64,000 nt of DNA from Oleomonas cavernae (GTDB lineage: Bacteria; Pseudomonadota; Alphaproteobacteria; Zavarziniales; Zavarziniaceae). Position 1 is the stretch's first letter. The number at the start of each line of letters is the position of its first letter. The stretch covers positions 3,070,909 through 3,134,908 of the forward strand of contig NZ_QYUK01000011.1 of assembly GCF_003590945.1 (NCBI RefSeq). The letters are read 5' to 3'. Shown one piece after another: positions 52,144-60,131 of this stretch. The translations under genes were made by a program, and so were the position numbers. The notes beneath the pieces are model-generated. The model ran no database searches and was not told the DNA's origin. It saw only the letters and a list, made by a program, of their open reading frames with translations.

Positions 52144-53334
52144 TTATTCCGCGGCCTGGCGCGTGGCCAGCCACTGTTTCTCAGGCCCGATCTTGGCCGC
52201 TATCTTATTCAGGGCGGGCAGGTCCAGGTCGTAGACGTCGGCCGCCGACTTCCAGAAGATCTGCTCCAGGTCCGCTTCCGGCAGGCCGCCCAGGCTCACC
52301 ATCATCTTGTCCTTGGTGCGGGGCCAGCAGCCCTCGGGGTGCGGATAGTCCGACCCCCAGATGACACGGCTGAGGCCCAGCTCGTAACAGGCGGTCATGG
52401 TATCGCGGTCGGCCAGGGCCGAGGCGACGACCCACATGTTGCGATTGAAGTAACCAGACGGCGGCATGGTCAGCTTGGCGCGGAAATCGCCCAGCTTGCC
52501 CGACGTGTGTTTCACGCTGGCCCGGATGTCCATCATCTTGACCATCCAGGGGAACCAGAATTCGCTGCCCTCGGTATAGACGACCTTGAGCCTGGGGAAG
52601 CGCTCGAACACTTCGCCGAAGATCATCTGCCACATGGAGCGGGTCATCCAGAAGGGGAACTCCATCAGGAACGAGCCGATCGCGCCGGGCAGCGGCGCCA
52701 GCGGCGGCGAGGCGCCCGAATGGAAATGGATGCCCATGTTCAGGTCTTCGCAGACCGCCCACACGGGGTCGTACTTGGGGTGATTGTAGGGGTCGTAGCC
52801 GTCGGTCATGCAGGGGAACAGCACGCCCCTCAAGCCGTTCTTATGCGCCCATTTGATCTCGGCCACCGCCATCTCCATGTCGAAGACGACCGGGATGATG
52901 GCAAGGCCGATGCGGCGCAGCGGCGACATGGCGACGAAATCGACCATCCAGCGGTTATGCGCCCGCGCGCCTGCCCACAGCAGTTCGGGGTTGGCGCCCT
53001 GGCAGCGCAGGCCGACGTCGGCGCCGAAAGGCGGCGCGTTGCGCTCGGTGATACCATCGGGGAACAGGATTTCGGCCGCGACACCATCGCCGTCCAATAC
53101 CTTGTCGCGGATCGCACTGTCCCAGACGCCGTAGATGTCGTCGCCGCAGGCGGCGCGCCACTTGTCGTTGAATTCCTTGACCAGCAGCTTTTCTTCCATC
53201 GCCGCGCGCATAGCGATTTCCTTGGGCAGCCGCTCGTCGAATTCGGCGTGGTACTTGGCGTCGAGATAGTCCCGATACTTCTCCGGCGGCAGGCCGGCAT
53301 GGCCATCGCCCGAAATCACCAGATAACGGTCCAT
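52144..53334 (-). CDS. Amidohydrolase-family protein (metal-dependent)
   Basis: This protein of about 396 residues belongs to the amidohydrolase 2 (ACMSD-like) family: SGDGHAGLPPEKY provides the N-terminal metal site in place of HxH, HFHSG holds the next histidine and WGSDYPHPEG the C-terminal aspartate. Members decarboxylate or hydrolyse ring-derived acids. ATG 53334 with AGGAGG upstream is clear. It starts the minus-strand run oxygenase - decarboxylase-like - SDR - MaoC. Confidence 0.82.
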   Translation of the reverse strand: MDRYLVISGDGHAGLPPEKYRDYLDAKYHAEFDERLPKEIAMRAAMEEKLLVKEFNDKWRAACGDDIYGVWDSAIRDKVLDGDGVAAEILFPDGITERNAPPFGADVGLRCQGANPELLWAGARAHNRWMVDFVAMSPLRRIGLAIIPVVFDMEMAVAEIKWAHKNGLRGVLFPCMTDGYDPYNHPKYDPVWAVCEDLNMGIHFHSGASPPLAPLPGAIGSFLMEFPFWMTRSMWQMIFGEVFERFPRLKVVYTEGSEFWFPWMVKMMDIRASVKHTSGKLGDFRAKLTMPPSGYFNRNMWVVASALADRDTMTACYELGLSRVIWGSDYPHPEGCWPRTKDKMMVSLGGLPEADLEQIFWKSAADVYDLDLPALNKIAAKIGPEKQWLATRQAAE

Positions 53335-53461
53335 CTCGTCCTCCTGTTTATTCGGCGTTGCCACACTTCGGCGGCTTGCTCATGCCCTACAACTTACCCC
53401 CCGCACCCATCAGCCAGAAGCCACACCCCACGAATTCTCCGTTCACGCTCACGAACAATGA

Positions 53462-54226
53462 TCACCCGTCGGCAAGGCTCAGGAATGGGGGTTTTTCGCC
53501 GCCGCCGTGGACTTCCAGGGCCGCCCCCGTGACATGGCCGGCCAGGGCGGAGGCGAGAAACAGGCAGGCATCGGCGATATCGCCGGGCGCCGCCATGCGG
53601 CCCTGGGGCAGGGCCGCCTCGATCCGGGCCAGGCCTTCCGCGCCGCCGTAGTGGTCCAGCGCCGCCTCTGTCTTGATCATGCCGGCAATGATGGCGTTGA
53701 CCCTGACCGACGGCGCCCATTCCTGAGCCAGCGACCGGGTGAGCGAGACCAGCCCCGCCTTGGCCGCGCCATAGACCGCGGTGCCGGGCGACGGCCGGAC
53801 GGCCGAGACGCTGGCGATATTGACGATGCTGCCGCCCGGCCCGCGCATCGCCAGGCACGCCGCCTGGGAGAGATAAAGCGGCGCCAGCAGGTTCAGGCGC
53901 AGGATCTGCTCGGCAAACCGGGGCGAAGCGGTTGCGGCATCGGACGCGGGCGAGCCGCCGGCATTGTTGATCAGCACGTCCAGCCGGCCGAAAGCCTCGA
54001 CGGCGGCCTCGATCACCCGCCTGGCCTGGTCTGGATCGCGCACATCGGCCGCGACGAACACGGCTTCGCGCCCGCCTGCCGCGGGCAAGGACGCGGGGGC
54101 ATTGCGCCCGCAGATCAACACCCGGGCGCCAGCCTCCAGGAACCGGGTGGCGATGACGCGCCCGGTTCCCTTGGTGCCGCCGGTCACCACCACGGCCTTG
54201 CCGGTGAAATCGAGCAAGACGCTCAT
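53462..54226 (-). CDS. Short-chain dehydrogenase/reductase
   Basis: This 254-residue SDR has TGGTKGTG, NNAG and catalytic Y-x3-K in VYGAAKAG. It resembles hydroxysteroid or ketoacyl reductases in length. Its ATG overlaps the stop of the ketosteroid-isomerase-like gene (ATGA), hinting that both act on the same intermediate. Confidence 0.88.
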   Translation of the reverse strand: MSVLLDFTGKAVVVTGGTKGTGRVIATRFLEAGARVLICGRNAPASLPAAGGREAVFVAADVRDPDQARRVIEAAVEAFGRLDVLINNAGGSPASDAATASPRFAEQILRLNLLAPLYLSQAACLAMRGPGGSIVNIASVSAVRPSPGTAVYGAAKAGLVSLTRSLAQEWAPSVRVNAIIAGMIKTEAALDHYGGAEGLARIEAALPQGRMAAPGDIADACLFLASALAGHVTGAALEVHGGGEKPPFLSLADG

Positions 54227-54642
54227 GTCAGGCAGCTTTCATCCCAGAAGGCGCGCAGCCTGGTGATCTTGCCGGCCGCATCGAAGGCCAGGGTCTCGAA
54301 GCCCTCGATCGCGGCCTCGCCCATGCCCGGCATCACCATGGTCACGGTGAAATGCACCATCGCCTCGTCGCCGCAGACGATGACCCGGTGCAGCGCGCTC
54401 GAGAATTGCGCCGGCCCCTCGTCGGACGGTGTCCAGAAGGCGGCCAGCGCGTCCTTGCCGACATGGGTGGGCAGACCGACCGGGTCGTCGGCTTGCGCAC
54501 CCTCGGCGAACAGGGCCAGGCGCGCGGTCATGTCCTTGGTGGCGAAGGACCCCAGATAGGCCTTCACCACCGCCTCGACATGTGCGCGGCTCACCGTCGC
54601 CGGGATCCCCTGCAACATGCCGACCAAGGCCTGTTTCAGCAT
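54223..54642 (-). CDS. SnoaL-like protein related to steroid delta-isomerase (KSI)
   Basis: The 139-residue product aligns without gaps to ketosteroid isomerase over AYLGSFATKDMTARLALFAEGAQ: Y29 corresponds to catalytic Y14 and D53 (in DDPVG) to the base D38 of Comamonas KSI. The second acid, D99, is replaced by E116 in IEGFETLAF. It may still isomerise delta-5 to delta-4 3-ketosteroids. ATG 54642 follows GGGAGGG. It is coupled to the SDR after it. Confidence 0.75.
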   Translation of the reverse strand: MLKQALVGMLQGIPATVSRAHVEAVVKAYLGSFATKDMTARLALFAEGAQADDPVGLPTHVGKDALAAFWTPSDEGPAQFSSALHRVIVCGDEAMVHFTVTMVMPGMGEAAIEGFETLAFDAAGKITRLRAFWDESCLT

Positions 54643-54659
54643 GACACCCTCCCCTCCAT

Positions 54660-54768
54660 CGTCATGGCCGGGCTGGTCCCGGCCATCCACGTCGGGCCGC
54701 CGCCACTTACCTTCAACCAGCCCTGCACCGTCTCAACGTGGATGGCCGGGACAAGCCCGGCCATGACG
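54660..54768. repeat. Palindromic intergenic repeat, family D (related to C)
   Basis: Inverted arms of about 33 bp start CGTCATGGCCGGGC and differ at one position; they read outward like the C family but with ATGGCCGGG in place of ATCCCGG. It separates the KSI-like gene from the SDR gene at 54785. Confidence 0.8.
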
Positions 54769-54784
54769 GATAGGGGGTGGAACA

Positions 54785-55549
54785 TCAAAACTCCGTAATG
54801 CGGAAGTTGCCGTTGTCGATGGCGATGTCGGCGCCGCGCACGAAACGGGATTCGTCCGAGATCAGGAACAGCACCAGGTTGGCAATCTCCTGCGGGTCGC
54901 AGAAGCGGTGGCCCATGGGCGATTCCTTGATCATGTTCACGTCCGAATCCGGCGGCAGGCCCATCTGCGCCAGCACCATGGGGGTCAGGATGCCGTCGGG
55001 CATGATCGCGTTGGCCCGGATGTCATAGCCGCCGAACTTACAGTGCGCCGTGACCGAGCGGGTGAGCGAGACCACCGCCGACTTGGCCGCGGCATAGGCG
55101 AAGTAGTTCGGGCTGCCGTGATGGGACAGGACCGATCCCATGTTGACGATGGCGCCGCCCTTTTCCTTCATGTTCAGGATGGCGTGCTTGCAGCCCAGGT
55201 AGTAACCGGTGACGTTAACCGACAGCATCTTCTGCCAGTCCTCGAAGGCCATGAATTCGATGCTGGCCTGGATCAGGATGCCGGCATTGTTGACCAGGCC
55301 GTTGACGAAGCCGAAACGCTCGATGCCGGCGGCAAAGGCCGCCTCCCATTGGGCTTCCTGGGCGATGTCGTGGGTCAGCGCCAGGGCCTTGTCGGCGCCG
55401 ATCAGGGCGGCGGTGGCCTTGGCCGAATCGCCGTTGATGTCGGTGACGATCAGCTTGGCCCCCTGGGCTGCCAGGGTCAGCGCGTCGGCCTTGCCCGCCC
55501 CGCTGCCCGCCCCGGTCACCAGCACCACCTTGTCCTGTACGCGCCCCAT
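54785..55549 (-). CDS. Short-chain dehydrogenase/reductase (hydroxysteroid dehydrogenase-like)
   Basis: This SDR of about 254 residues has TGAGSGAG, NNAG and catalytic Y-x3-K in AYAAAKSA. A second ATG three codons upstream (55558) is possible, but AAGGATG spacing favours 55549. It lies just downstream of the two flavoprotein dehydrogenase genes on the same strand, consistent with oxidation of a 3-, 7-, 12- or 17-hydroxy steroid. Which position cannot be told from sequence. Confidence 0.85.
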   Translation of the reverse strand: MGRVQDKVVLVTGAGSGAGKADALTLAAQGAKLIVTDINGDSAKATAALIGADKALALTHDIAQEAQWEAAFAAGIERFGFVNGLVNNAGILIQASIEFMAFEDWQKMLSVNVTGYYLGCKHAILNMKEKGGAIVNMGSVLSHHGSPNYFAYAAAKSAVVSLTRSVTAHCKFGGYDIRANAIMPDGILTPMVLAQMGLPPDSDVNMIKESPMGHRFCDPQEIANLVLFLISDESRFVRGADIAIDNGNFRITEF

Positions 55550-55575
55550 AGAACCCATCCTTGTGTGTTAGCGTT

Positions 55576-57252
55576 TCACGCGGCCGAGGCCGCAACCGAT
55601 GTGGCCACGAAGGCCGCCGTGCGGCGCCCCGACCAGATGCAATCGCCCAGCGACAGGCCGCTGACGTAGAAATTGGACGGCAGGCCGCGCGCCGCGCGCC
55701 CCACCGCATAGAGCCCCGGCACGATGCCGCCCGCCTCGCGCAGCACGGCGCCCGAGCGCTCGTCGACGGCCAGCCCGCCCAGGGTCAGCACCGGCAGCGG
55801 AAACGCGGGCTGTCCCACGGAAATATCCAGGGCATAGAACGGCCCGGTCGCGATTGTCCCGCGCATCTCGTCCGACTTGCCCACCGGATCGGGCGCCTCG
55901 CCCCGGGCCGCGGCATTGTTGGCGGCGACCGCCTCGGCCAGCACCGCGGGCGCCATGCCCAGCCGCTGGGCTAATTGCTCGATCGTGGCCGCCTTGGCTG
56001 CCGGCCGCGCCAGGAGGTAGCGCGCCGGGAAGGTCTGGAAGCCCCACATGCTGCCGCCGGCGATTTCCGCCTTGGCGGCATCGCGCATGGCCCGGTCGAT
56101 GATCACATAGGCCCGGCCGCCGGCGCGGCGCATCATGGCGTCGCCCAAGCGGGCACCATATTGCTCCTCGTTGGTCAAGCGCCGGCCCGCGGTATCGACC
56201 ACGATGCCCTTGGCAAAGGCGTGGGGCGGGTTGATGAAGCGCCAGGCCGAAATCGTGCCTGCCCGGTCCAGCCGCCCGCCCAGGCTCAGCCCTAAGCGGA
56301 TGCCGCTGCCGTCACAGCCGGTGGAGCCCAGGGCGAAGCCCTTGACGAATTCGGGCGCATGGCGTTCCACCATCGCCCGGTTCTTGATGAAACCGCCGGT
56401 CGCCAGCACCACGCCGCGCCTGGCGCGCACCAGCACCGGCCGGGCATGGCGCGCCTCGATCCGGGTCAGCAGGCCCACGAAACGTCGCGAAATGCCCATG
56501 GCCTGCAGGCTCATGACCCGGGCCAGCCGCTCCAGCCGGCGGTGCAGGCGGGTGATTGCCGCCCCCGGCGGCAGGCACATCAATTCGGCGCCGACCACCG
56601 CCCCGTCCTTGTCGACGATCAGGCGGCGGACGGCCGATTCAGTGCGGATGGTAATGCCCGGCGTGGCAGCGACATGGGCCATCATGCCTTCCATCATGGT
56701 CCGGCCCGACAGCCAGTCGCCCTTGGGCCGATGGCCGCGGGGCGCCGGCTTGCCGTGCCCCAGATTGGCCGGCACCTTCTCGTTGCCCGAGAAATAGAGA
56801 TAGTGATCGCGCGAGGGATAGGAGGTTTCGTGCGGCGCCTCGCTCGCATCGAAGACCACGCCGTGAGCCTCCAGCCAGGCGATCATGCCGGCACTGTCCT
56901 CGCAATAGCGGCGCACCGTCTCGGCGCTGACGGCGTCGCCCACTTCGCGCACCAAGTAGTCCGCCATGGCATCGGCGGTGTCGTCGTGGCCGGCTTGGCG
57001 CTGCTGCTTCGTGCCGCCGCCGGCATAGACGATGCCGCCCGACAGCCAGCTTGCCCCGCCGCCGGAAAAGCGATCGGCCAGCATGACGTCGAGACCGCGC
57101 TCCGCCGCTTCCATCGCGGTCGCGGCACCCGCGGCACCATAGCCAAGCACCAGGAGGTCGCATTCGGTGTCATAGGCGGCGGGCGCCGCCATCGGCGCAT
57201 CGATCGCCGCGCAGCCGGGCGATCGGTCGGCAGCCAGACCGGTCAGGCTCAT
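55576..57252 (-). CDS. FAD-dependent dehydrogenase, fumarate-reductase/KstD superfamily
   Basis: This 558-residue flavoprotein has the FAD motif VLGYGAAGAATAMEAAERG, GGGASWLSGG and a C-terminal FYVSGLSLGDCIWSGRRTAAF. It is related to ketosteroid dehydrogenases but lacks the YPGxG motif of true KstD. It might desaturate another ring position (for example delta-4) or another substrate. Its ATG overlaps the KstD-like stop, so both are translated together. Confidence 0.85.
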   Translation of the reverse strand: MSLTGLAADRSPGCAAIDAPMAAPAAYDTECDLLVLGYGAAGAATAMEAAERGLDVMLADRFSGGGASWLSGGIVYAGGGTKQQRQAGHDDTADAMADYLVREVGDAVSAETVRRYCEDSAGMIAWLEAHGVVFDASEAPHETSYPSRDHYLYFSGNEKVPANLGHGKPAPRGHRPKGDWLSGRTMMEGMMAHVAATPGITIRTESAVRRLIVDKDGAVVGAELMCLPPGAAITRLHRRLERLARVMSLQAMGISRRFVGLLTRIEARHARPVLVRARRGVVLATGGFIKNRAMVERHAPEFVKGFALGSTGCDGSGIRLGLSLGGRLDRAGTISAWRFINPPHAFAKGIVVDTAGRRLTNEEQYGARLGDAMMRRAGGRAYVIIDRAMRDAAKAEIAGGSMWGFQTFPARYLLARPAAKAATIEQLAQRLGMAPAVLAEAVAANNAAARGEAPDPVGKSDEMRGTIATGPFYALDISVGQPAFPLPVLTLGGLAVDERSGAVLREAGGIVPGLYAVGRAARGLPSNFYVSGLSLGDCIWSGRRTAAFVATSVAASAA

Positions 57253-59021
57253 CCCCGTGCCGCCTCGCGCAGCAGGTCGTCGGCCGCCCGGTTGGTGGTC
57301 GAGGTGGCAATGTCGTTGGCGGCGATATAGCCGAAGGTCATCGCCGGCCCCAGGGTCGCCCCCGCGCCGGGATAGGACGCGGCGGTGATGGCACCCGAGC
57401 AGTTGCCGATCGCATAGAGGCCGGGGATCGGCCGGTCGGCCTGGTCGACCACCCGCGCCCGGGCATCGACCTTCAAGCCGCCCTTGGTGCCGATGTCGCC
57501 CAGGTCGATGCGCACGGCATAGAACGGCGCCTTTTCGATCGGCCCCAGGCATGGGTTGGGTTCCACGAAGCGATCGCCGAAATAGCGGTCGTAGACATTG
57601 CCGCCACGGTCGAATTCCGTGTCCTTGCCGGTGCGGGCATAGTCGTTCATGCGCGTCACCGTGTCGGACAGGGCAGGCGCCGGCACGCCGATCTTGGCCG
57701 CCAGCTCGCCGATCGTTTCGGCCCGGTAGAAGACATTGTCGACCCATTCGGGCGGCAGGCTCTTGTCGGGTTCCATCATCCCCGGCATCAGGCCGCCGAC
57801 GATGTATTTCCGGCGGAAAGTGGCGTCGAACACCATCCAGCACGGCACATTGGCGCCGCTCGCCTGCTGGTCGGCGATCATGGCATAGCCGAAATCGTTG
57901 TAGGAGATCGCCTCGTTGACGAAGCGGTTGCCCTGGCGGTTGACGATCACGCTGCCCGGCCAGCCGCGTTCCATGAACAGGCCCACCCGGGTTTCCGTGT
58001 TCGGCGTATGGCGCGACGGCAGGCGCATGGTCGGCGCCCACCAGGCCAGGTTCATGAATTCGACCGCGGCCCCGGCATCGATGCCGGCGCGGATGGCGTC
58101 GCCCGTATTGTTGCCGATGGGCGTCACACTCCACTTCTCGGCCGTCGGCCCGGGCAGGTTCTGCTCGCGCATGGCCTGGTTACGCTCGAAACCGCCGGCC
58201 GCCAGGATCACGCCTTTGCGCGCGGCAATGGCGATCTCGCGGCCGTCGCGCGCAACGATGACCCCCGTCACCCGCTCGCCGTCGCGCACCAGGCGCACCA
58301 GGGCGGTATTGAACAGGCGGGGAATGCCGCGCTTCACCAGGCCGCGCAGCATGCCGCCGGCCAGGGCATTGCCCATGGTCAGGCGCCGGTCGCGCCGCGA
58401 CTTGAAACGCCAGCCCAGGTCCGCCCAATAGGCCGCGATGACCTTGAGCACCAGGAGCGGCCAGCCGGATTTCTTGGTGGTGATGGCGCGGGCCTCGGAC
58501 ACGGTCATCGAGATCCGGCTGAACAGTTTCATCAGCGCATAGGGCTCGCGCAGGCGGAAGAAATCACCGCCCAGGTCGGCGCCGTCGACCGGCGCCGGAT
58601 CCATGGTGCGCCCGCCCGGCAGGGCCCCCTCGTAGTGCGGATAATAGTCGGGATATTCCATCACGGCCTTGAAGCCGAGGCCGACCTTCTCGGTCGAATA
58701 GCGCACCATCTGCGCCGCATTGTCGACATAGGCGCCGAGCTTTTCCTCCGGCACCTGCCCCTTGGTACACAGGCGCAGATAGGTCAGGGCCTTGGCCTTG
58801 TCGTCCTGCCCACCCAGGTCGCCGTTGCAGGGCACCCAGATCGCGCCGCCCGATACGGCGGAGGTGCCACCGAAACGATCGCTCTTCTCGACCAGGAGGA
58901 CGGACAGGCCCAGGTCGTGGGCACGGTTGGCGGCCATCATGCCGCCCGCCCCGGCGCCCACCACGACAACATCGAATGCCGCGCCATCGCCGACGGTGCC
59001 GTCGAATTCGTCCCTGGTCAT
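57249..59021 (-). CDS. kstD: 3-ketosteroid delta-1-dehydrogenase (KstD-like)
   Basis: This 590-residue flavoprotein has N-terminal VVGAGAGGMMAANRAHDLG, FGGTSAVSGGAIWVP, and the C-terminal motif ASYPGAGATLGPAMTFGY, in which Y550 and G554 match Y487 and G491 of Rhodococcus KstD1. It should introduce the 1,2 double bond in a 3-ketosteroid, which with 9-alpha-hydroxylation opens ring B. ATG 59021 with GGGAGG is chosen over an upstream in-frame start with no family similarity. Two GATCACRTGA motifs lie upstream. Confidence 0.85.
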   Translation of the reverse strand: MTRDEFDGTVGDGAAFDVVVVGAGAGGMMAANRAHDLGLSVLLVEKSDRFGGTSAVSGGAIWVPCNGDLGGQDDKAKALTYLRLCTKGQVPEEKLGAYVDNAAQMVRYSTEKVGLGFKAVMEYPDYYPHYEGALPGGRTMDPAPVDGADLGGDFFRLREPYALMKLFSRISMTVSEARAITTKKSGWPLLVLKVIAAYWADLGWRFKSRRDRRLTMGNALAGGMLRGLVKRGIPRLFNTALVRLVRDGERVTGVIVARDGREIAIAARKGVILAAGGFERNQAMREQNLPGPTAEKWSVTPIGNNTGDAIRAGIDAGAAVEFMNLAWWAPTMRLPSRHTPNTETRVGLFMERGWPGSVIVNRQGNRFVNEAISYNDFGYAMIADQQASGANVPCWMVFDATFRRKYIVGGLMPGMMEPDKSLPPEWVDNVFYRAETIGELAAKIGVPAPALSDTVTRMNDYARTGKDTEFDRGGNVYDRYFGDRFVEPNPCLGPIEKAPFYAVRIDLGDIGTKGGLKVDARARVVDQADRPIPGLYAIGNCSGAITAASYPGAGATLGPAMTFGYIAANDIATSTTNRAADDLLREAARG

Positions 59022-59122
59022 CGAGCCTCCCTCGCCACGCTCACGCGCACGCCTCCCCTTGCCCGGGGATGTCCTGGCCATACTGTCGCAGCCCGCCGCC
59101 CCGGCATCGTCTCGGTGGACTA

Positions 59123-59165
59123 GATCACGTGACACGCAGTCGGGGCCACCAAGCTGATCACATGA
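59123..59165. promoter_or_regulatory. Paired GATCACRTGA motifs upstream of the kstD-like operon
   Basis: GATCACGTGA (59123-59132) and GATCACATGA (59156-59165) are spaced 33 bp start to start, three helical turns. The first contains the palindrome TCACGTGA. They lie about 100-145 bp upstream of the KstD-like ATG, where a regulator could bind cooperatively. The cognate factor is unknown. Confidence 0.5.
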
Positions 59166-59188
59166 AGCACGGGAACTGGAGCAGCGCT

Positions 59189-59301
59189 GTGCGTCCTTCG
59201 AGACGCCACCTTCAGTGGCTCCTCAGGATGAGGTAAGTCTTTTTGCCATAAAGATTTTCCTCATCCTGAGGAGGCCCGCAGGGCCGTCTCGAAGGACGCA
59301 C
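59189..59301. repeat. Palindromic intergenic repeat, family B (copy 2)
   Basis: It has the same perfect 17-bp ends as 18693-18807 and the same CCTCAGGATGAGG / CCTCATCCTGAGG inner pair; the loop sequences are inverted relative to the first copy. It separates the steroid-like operon from the orphan antitoxin gene. Confidence 0.85.
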
Positions 59302-59318
59302 GGCCTCAATGCAGGCAG

Positions 59319-59558
59319 TTAGCGCTTTTGTATGTCGGCCACGAACTCTTCCGGCGTATCCGCTGCCAGAAACGCCTGCTGGTCGCGGCTCTTAAGTCGT
59401 TCGTATTCCTCGACCGAGATCAGCACATTCCGGGGCCGGCCATTCTTGGTAACGACCACCGGCTGCGCCAAGGCGAGATCGCTGTAATGAGAAAACTGGC
59501 GCACCAGATCGCCGGCGGACGTCGTGATGCGCTCAGTCTTCGCCACAGCTTGCCTCAC
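59319..59558 (-). CDS. Phd/YefM-family antitoxin, no toxin partner visible
   Basis: This 79-residue protein has the Phd/YefM fold signature: an N-terminal DNA-binding half (SAGDLVRQFSHYSDLALAQPVVVTKNGRPRNVLISVEEYERL) and an acidic C-terminal tail that would wrap a toxin. It starts with GTG. Downstream there is only a palindromic repeat and then the start of the oppositely placed operon promoter, so no RelE/Doc-type toxin gene follows. A 15-bp palindrome precedes it. Confidence 0.8.
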   Translation of the reverse strand: MRQAVAKTERITTSAGDLVRQFSHYSDLALAQPVVVTKNGRPRNVLISVEEYERLKSRDQQAFLAADTPEEFVADIQKR

Positions 59559-59564
59559 AGGAAA

Positions 59565-59579
59565 TACATATAATATGTA
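59565..59579 (-). promoter_or_regulatory. Palindromic operator of the antitoxin gene
   Basis: TACATAT-A-ATATGTA is a perfect inverted repeat with 7-bp arms, 7 bp upstream of the antitoxin start. Phd/YefM proteins repress their own promoters through such short AT-rich palindromes. Confidence 0.65.
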
Positions 59580-59610
59580 AACCTATGCAGTGCGGATCGT
59601 CAAAGCCGCC

Positions 59611-60102
59611 TTACCGGCCCAGCAGGATCACCTTGCTCTGGCCGGCCTCGTCGACCTCGGTCATCAGGGTCGAGGTCACCCGGAAGATCGAGCGGGCGAT
59701 GCGCCAGCCGTCGGCCTGGCGGACATAGTCGTCCTCGTAGAAGCCGGCGACCTGGGTGGCGCTGCGGGTGTCGAGGTTGATCTGGTTGAAATAGAGGTCC
59801 CAGGTGCCGTGGGCGCTATTCTCGCCGGTGATCTGGATCGCCGGGTTCTGGGCATGGTGCATGTCCAGGATGGTGTCGCGGCAGCCGACCATCTCGAACA
59901 GGCCGACGAAACTGTCGCGCCCCTCGTGCACGCCCATGTGTGCGGCATCGATATAGGCGCCGTCTTCGATGAAGCAATTGCGCACCACGTCCGGCTGCTT
60001 GCGGTCGCAGGCGCGCAGGTAACGGTGCTTCAGCGCCTGGATGGCGTTGATGTCCTCGAGCGCCGCGATCCGGCGGGTAAGCACTTCGACAGCTTCGGCC
60101 AT
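59611..60102 (-). CDS. SnoaL-like / NTF2-fold protein
   Basis: This 163-residue single-domain protein of the SnoaL-like family includes ALKHRYLRACDRKQPDVVRNCFIEDGAYIDAAHMG and a beta-sheet C-terminus. Relatives include small subunits of dioxygenases, dehydratases and bile-acid 7-dehydratase-like proteins. The third codon of ATG-ATA-ATG is chosen because of GGGAGGG spacing. It follows the alpha/beta hydrolase gene by 29 bp. Exact activity is unknown. Confidence 0.78.
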   Translation of the reverse strand: MAEAVEVLTRRIAALEDINAIQALKHRYLRACDRKQPDVVRNCFIEDGAYIDAAHMGVHEGRDSFVGLFEMVGCRDTILDMHHAQNPAIQITGENSAHGTWDLYFNQINLDTRSATQVAGFYEDDYVRQADGWRIARSIFRVTSTLMTEVDEAGQSKVILLGR

Positions 60103-60131
60103 TATCATTCCCTCCCTGTTTTCAAGGGAGC

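Noticed and set aside
53365-53461. GTTC....GAAC inverted segment near 53445 upstream of the amidohydrolase
   Set aside because: Arms match over only four bases, not more than expected by chance.
59021-59135. 38-residue N-terminal extension of the KstD-like protein
   Set aside because: It has no family similarity, and ATG 59021 has a good GGGAGG ribosome site.
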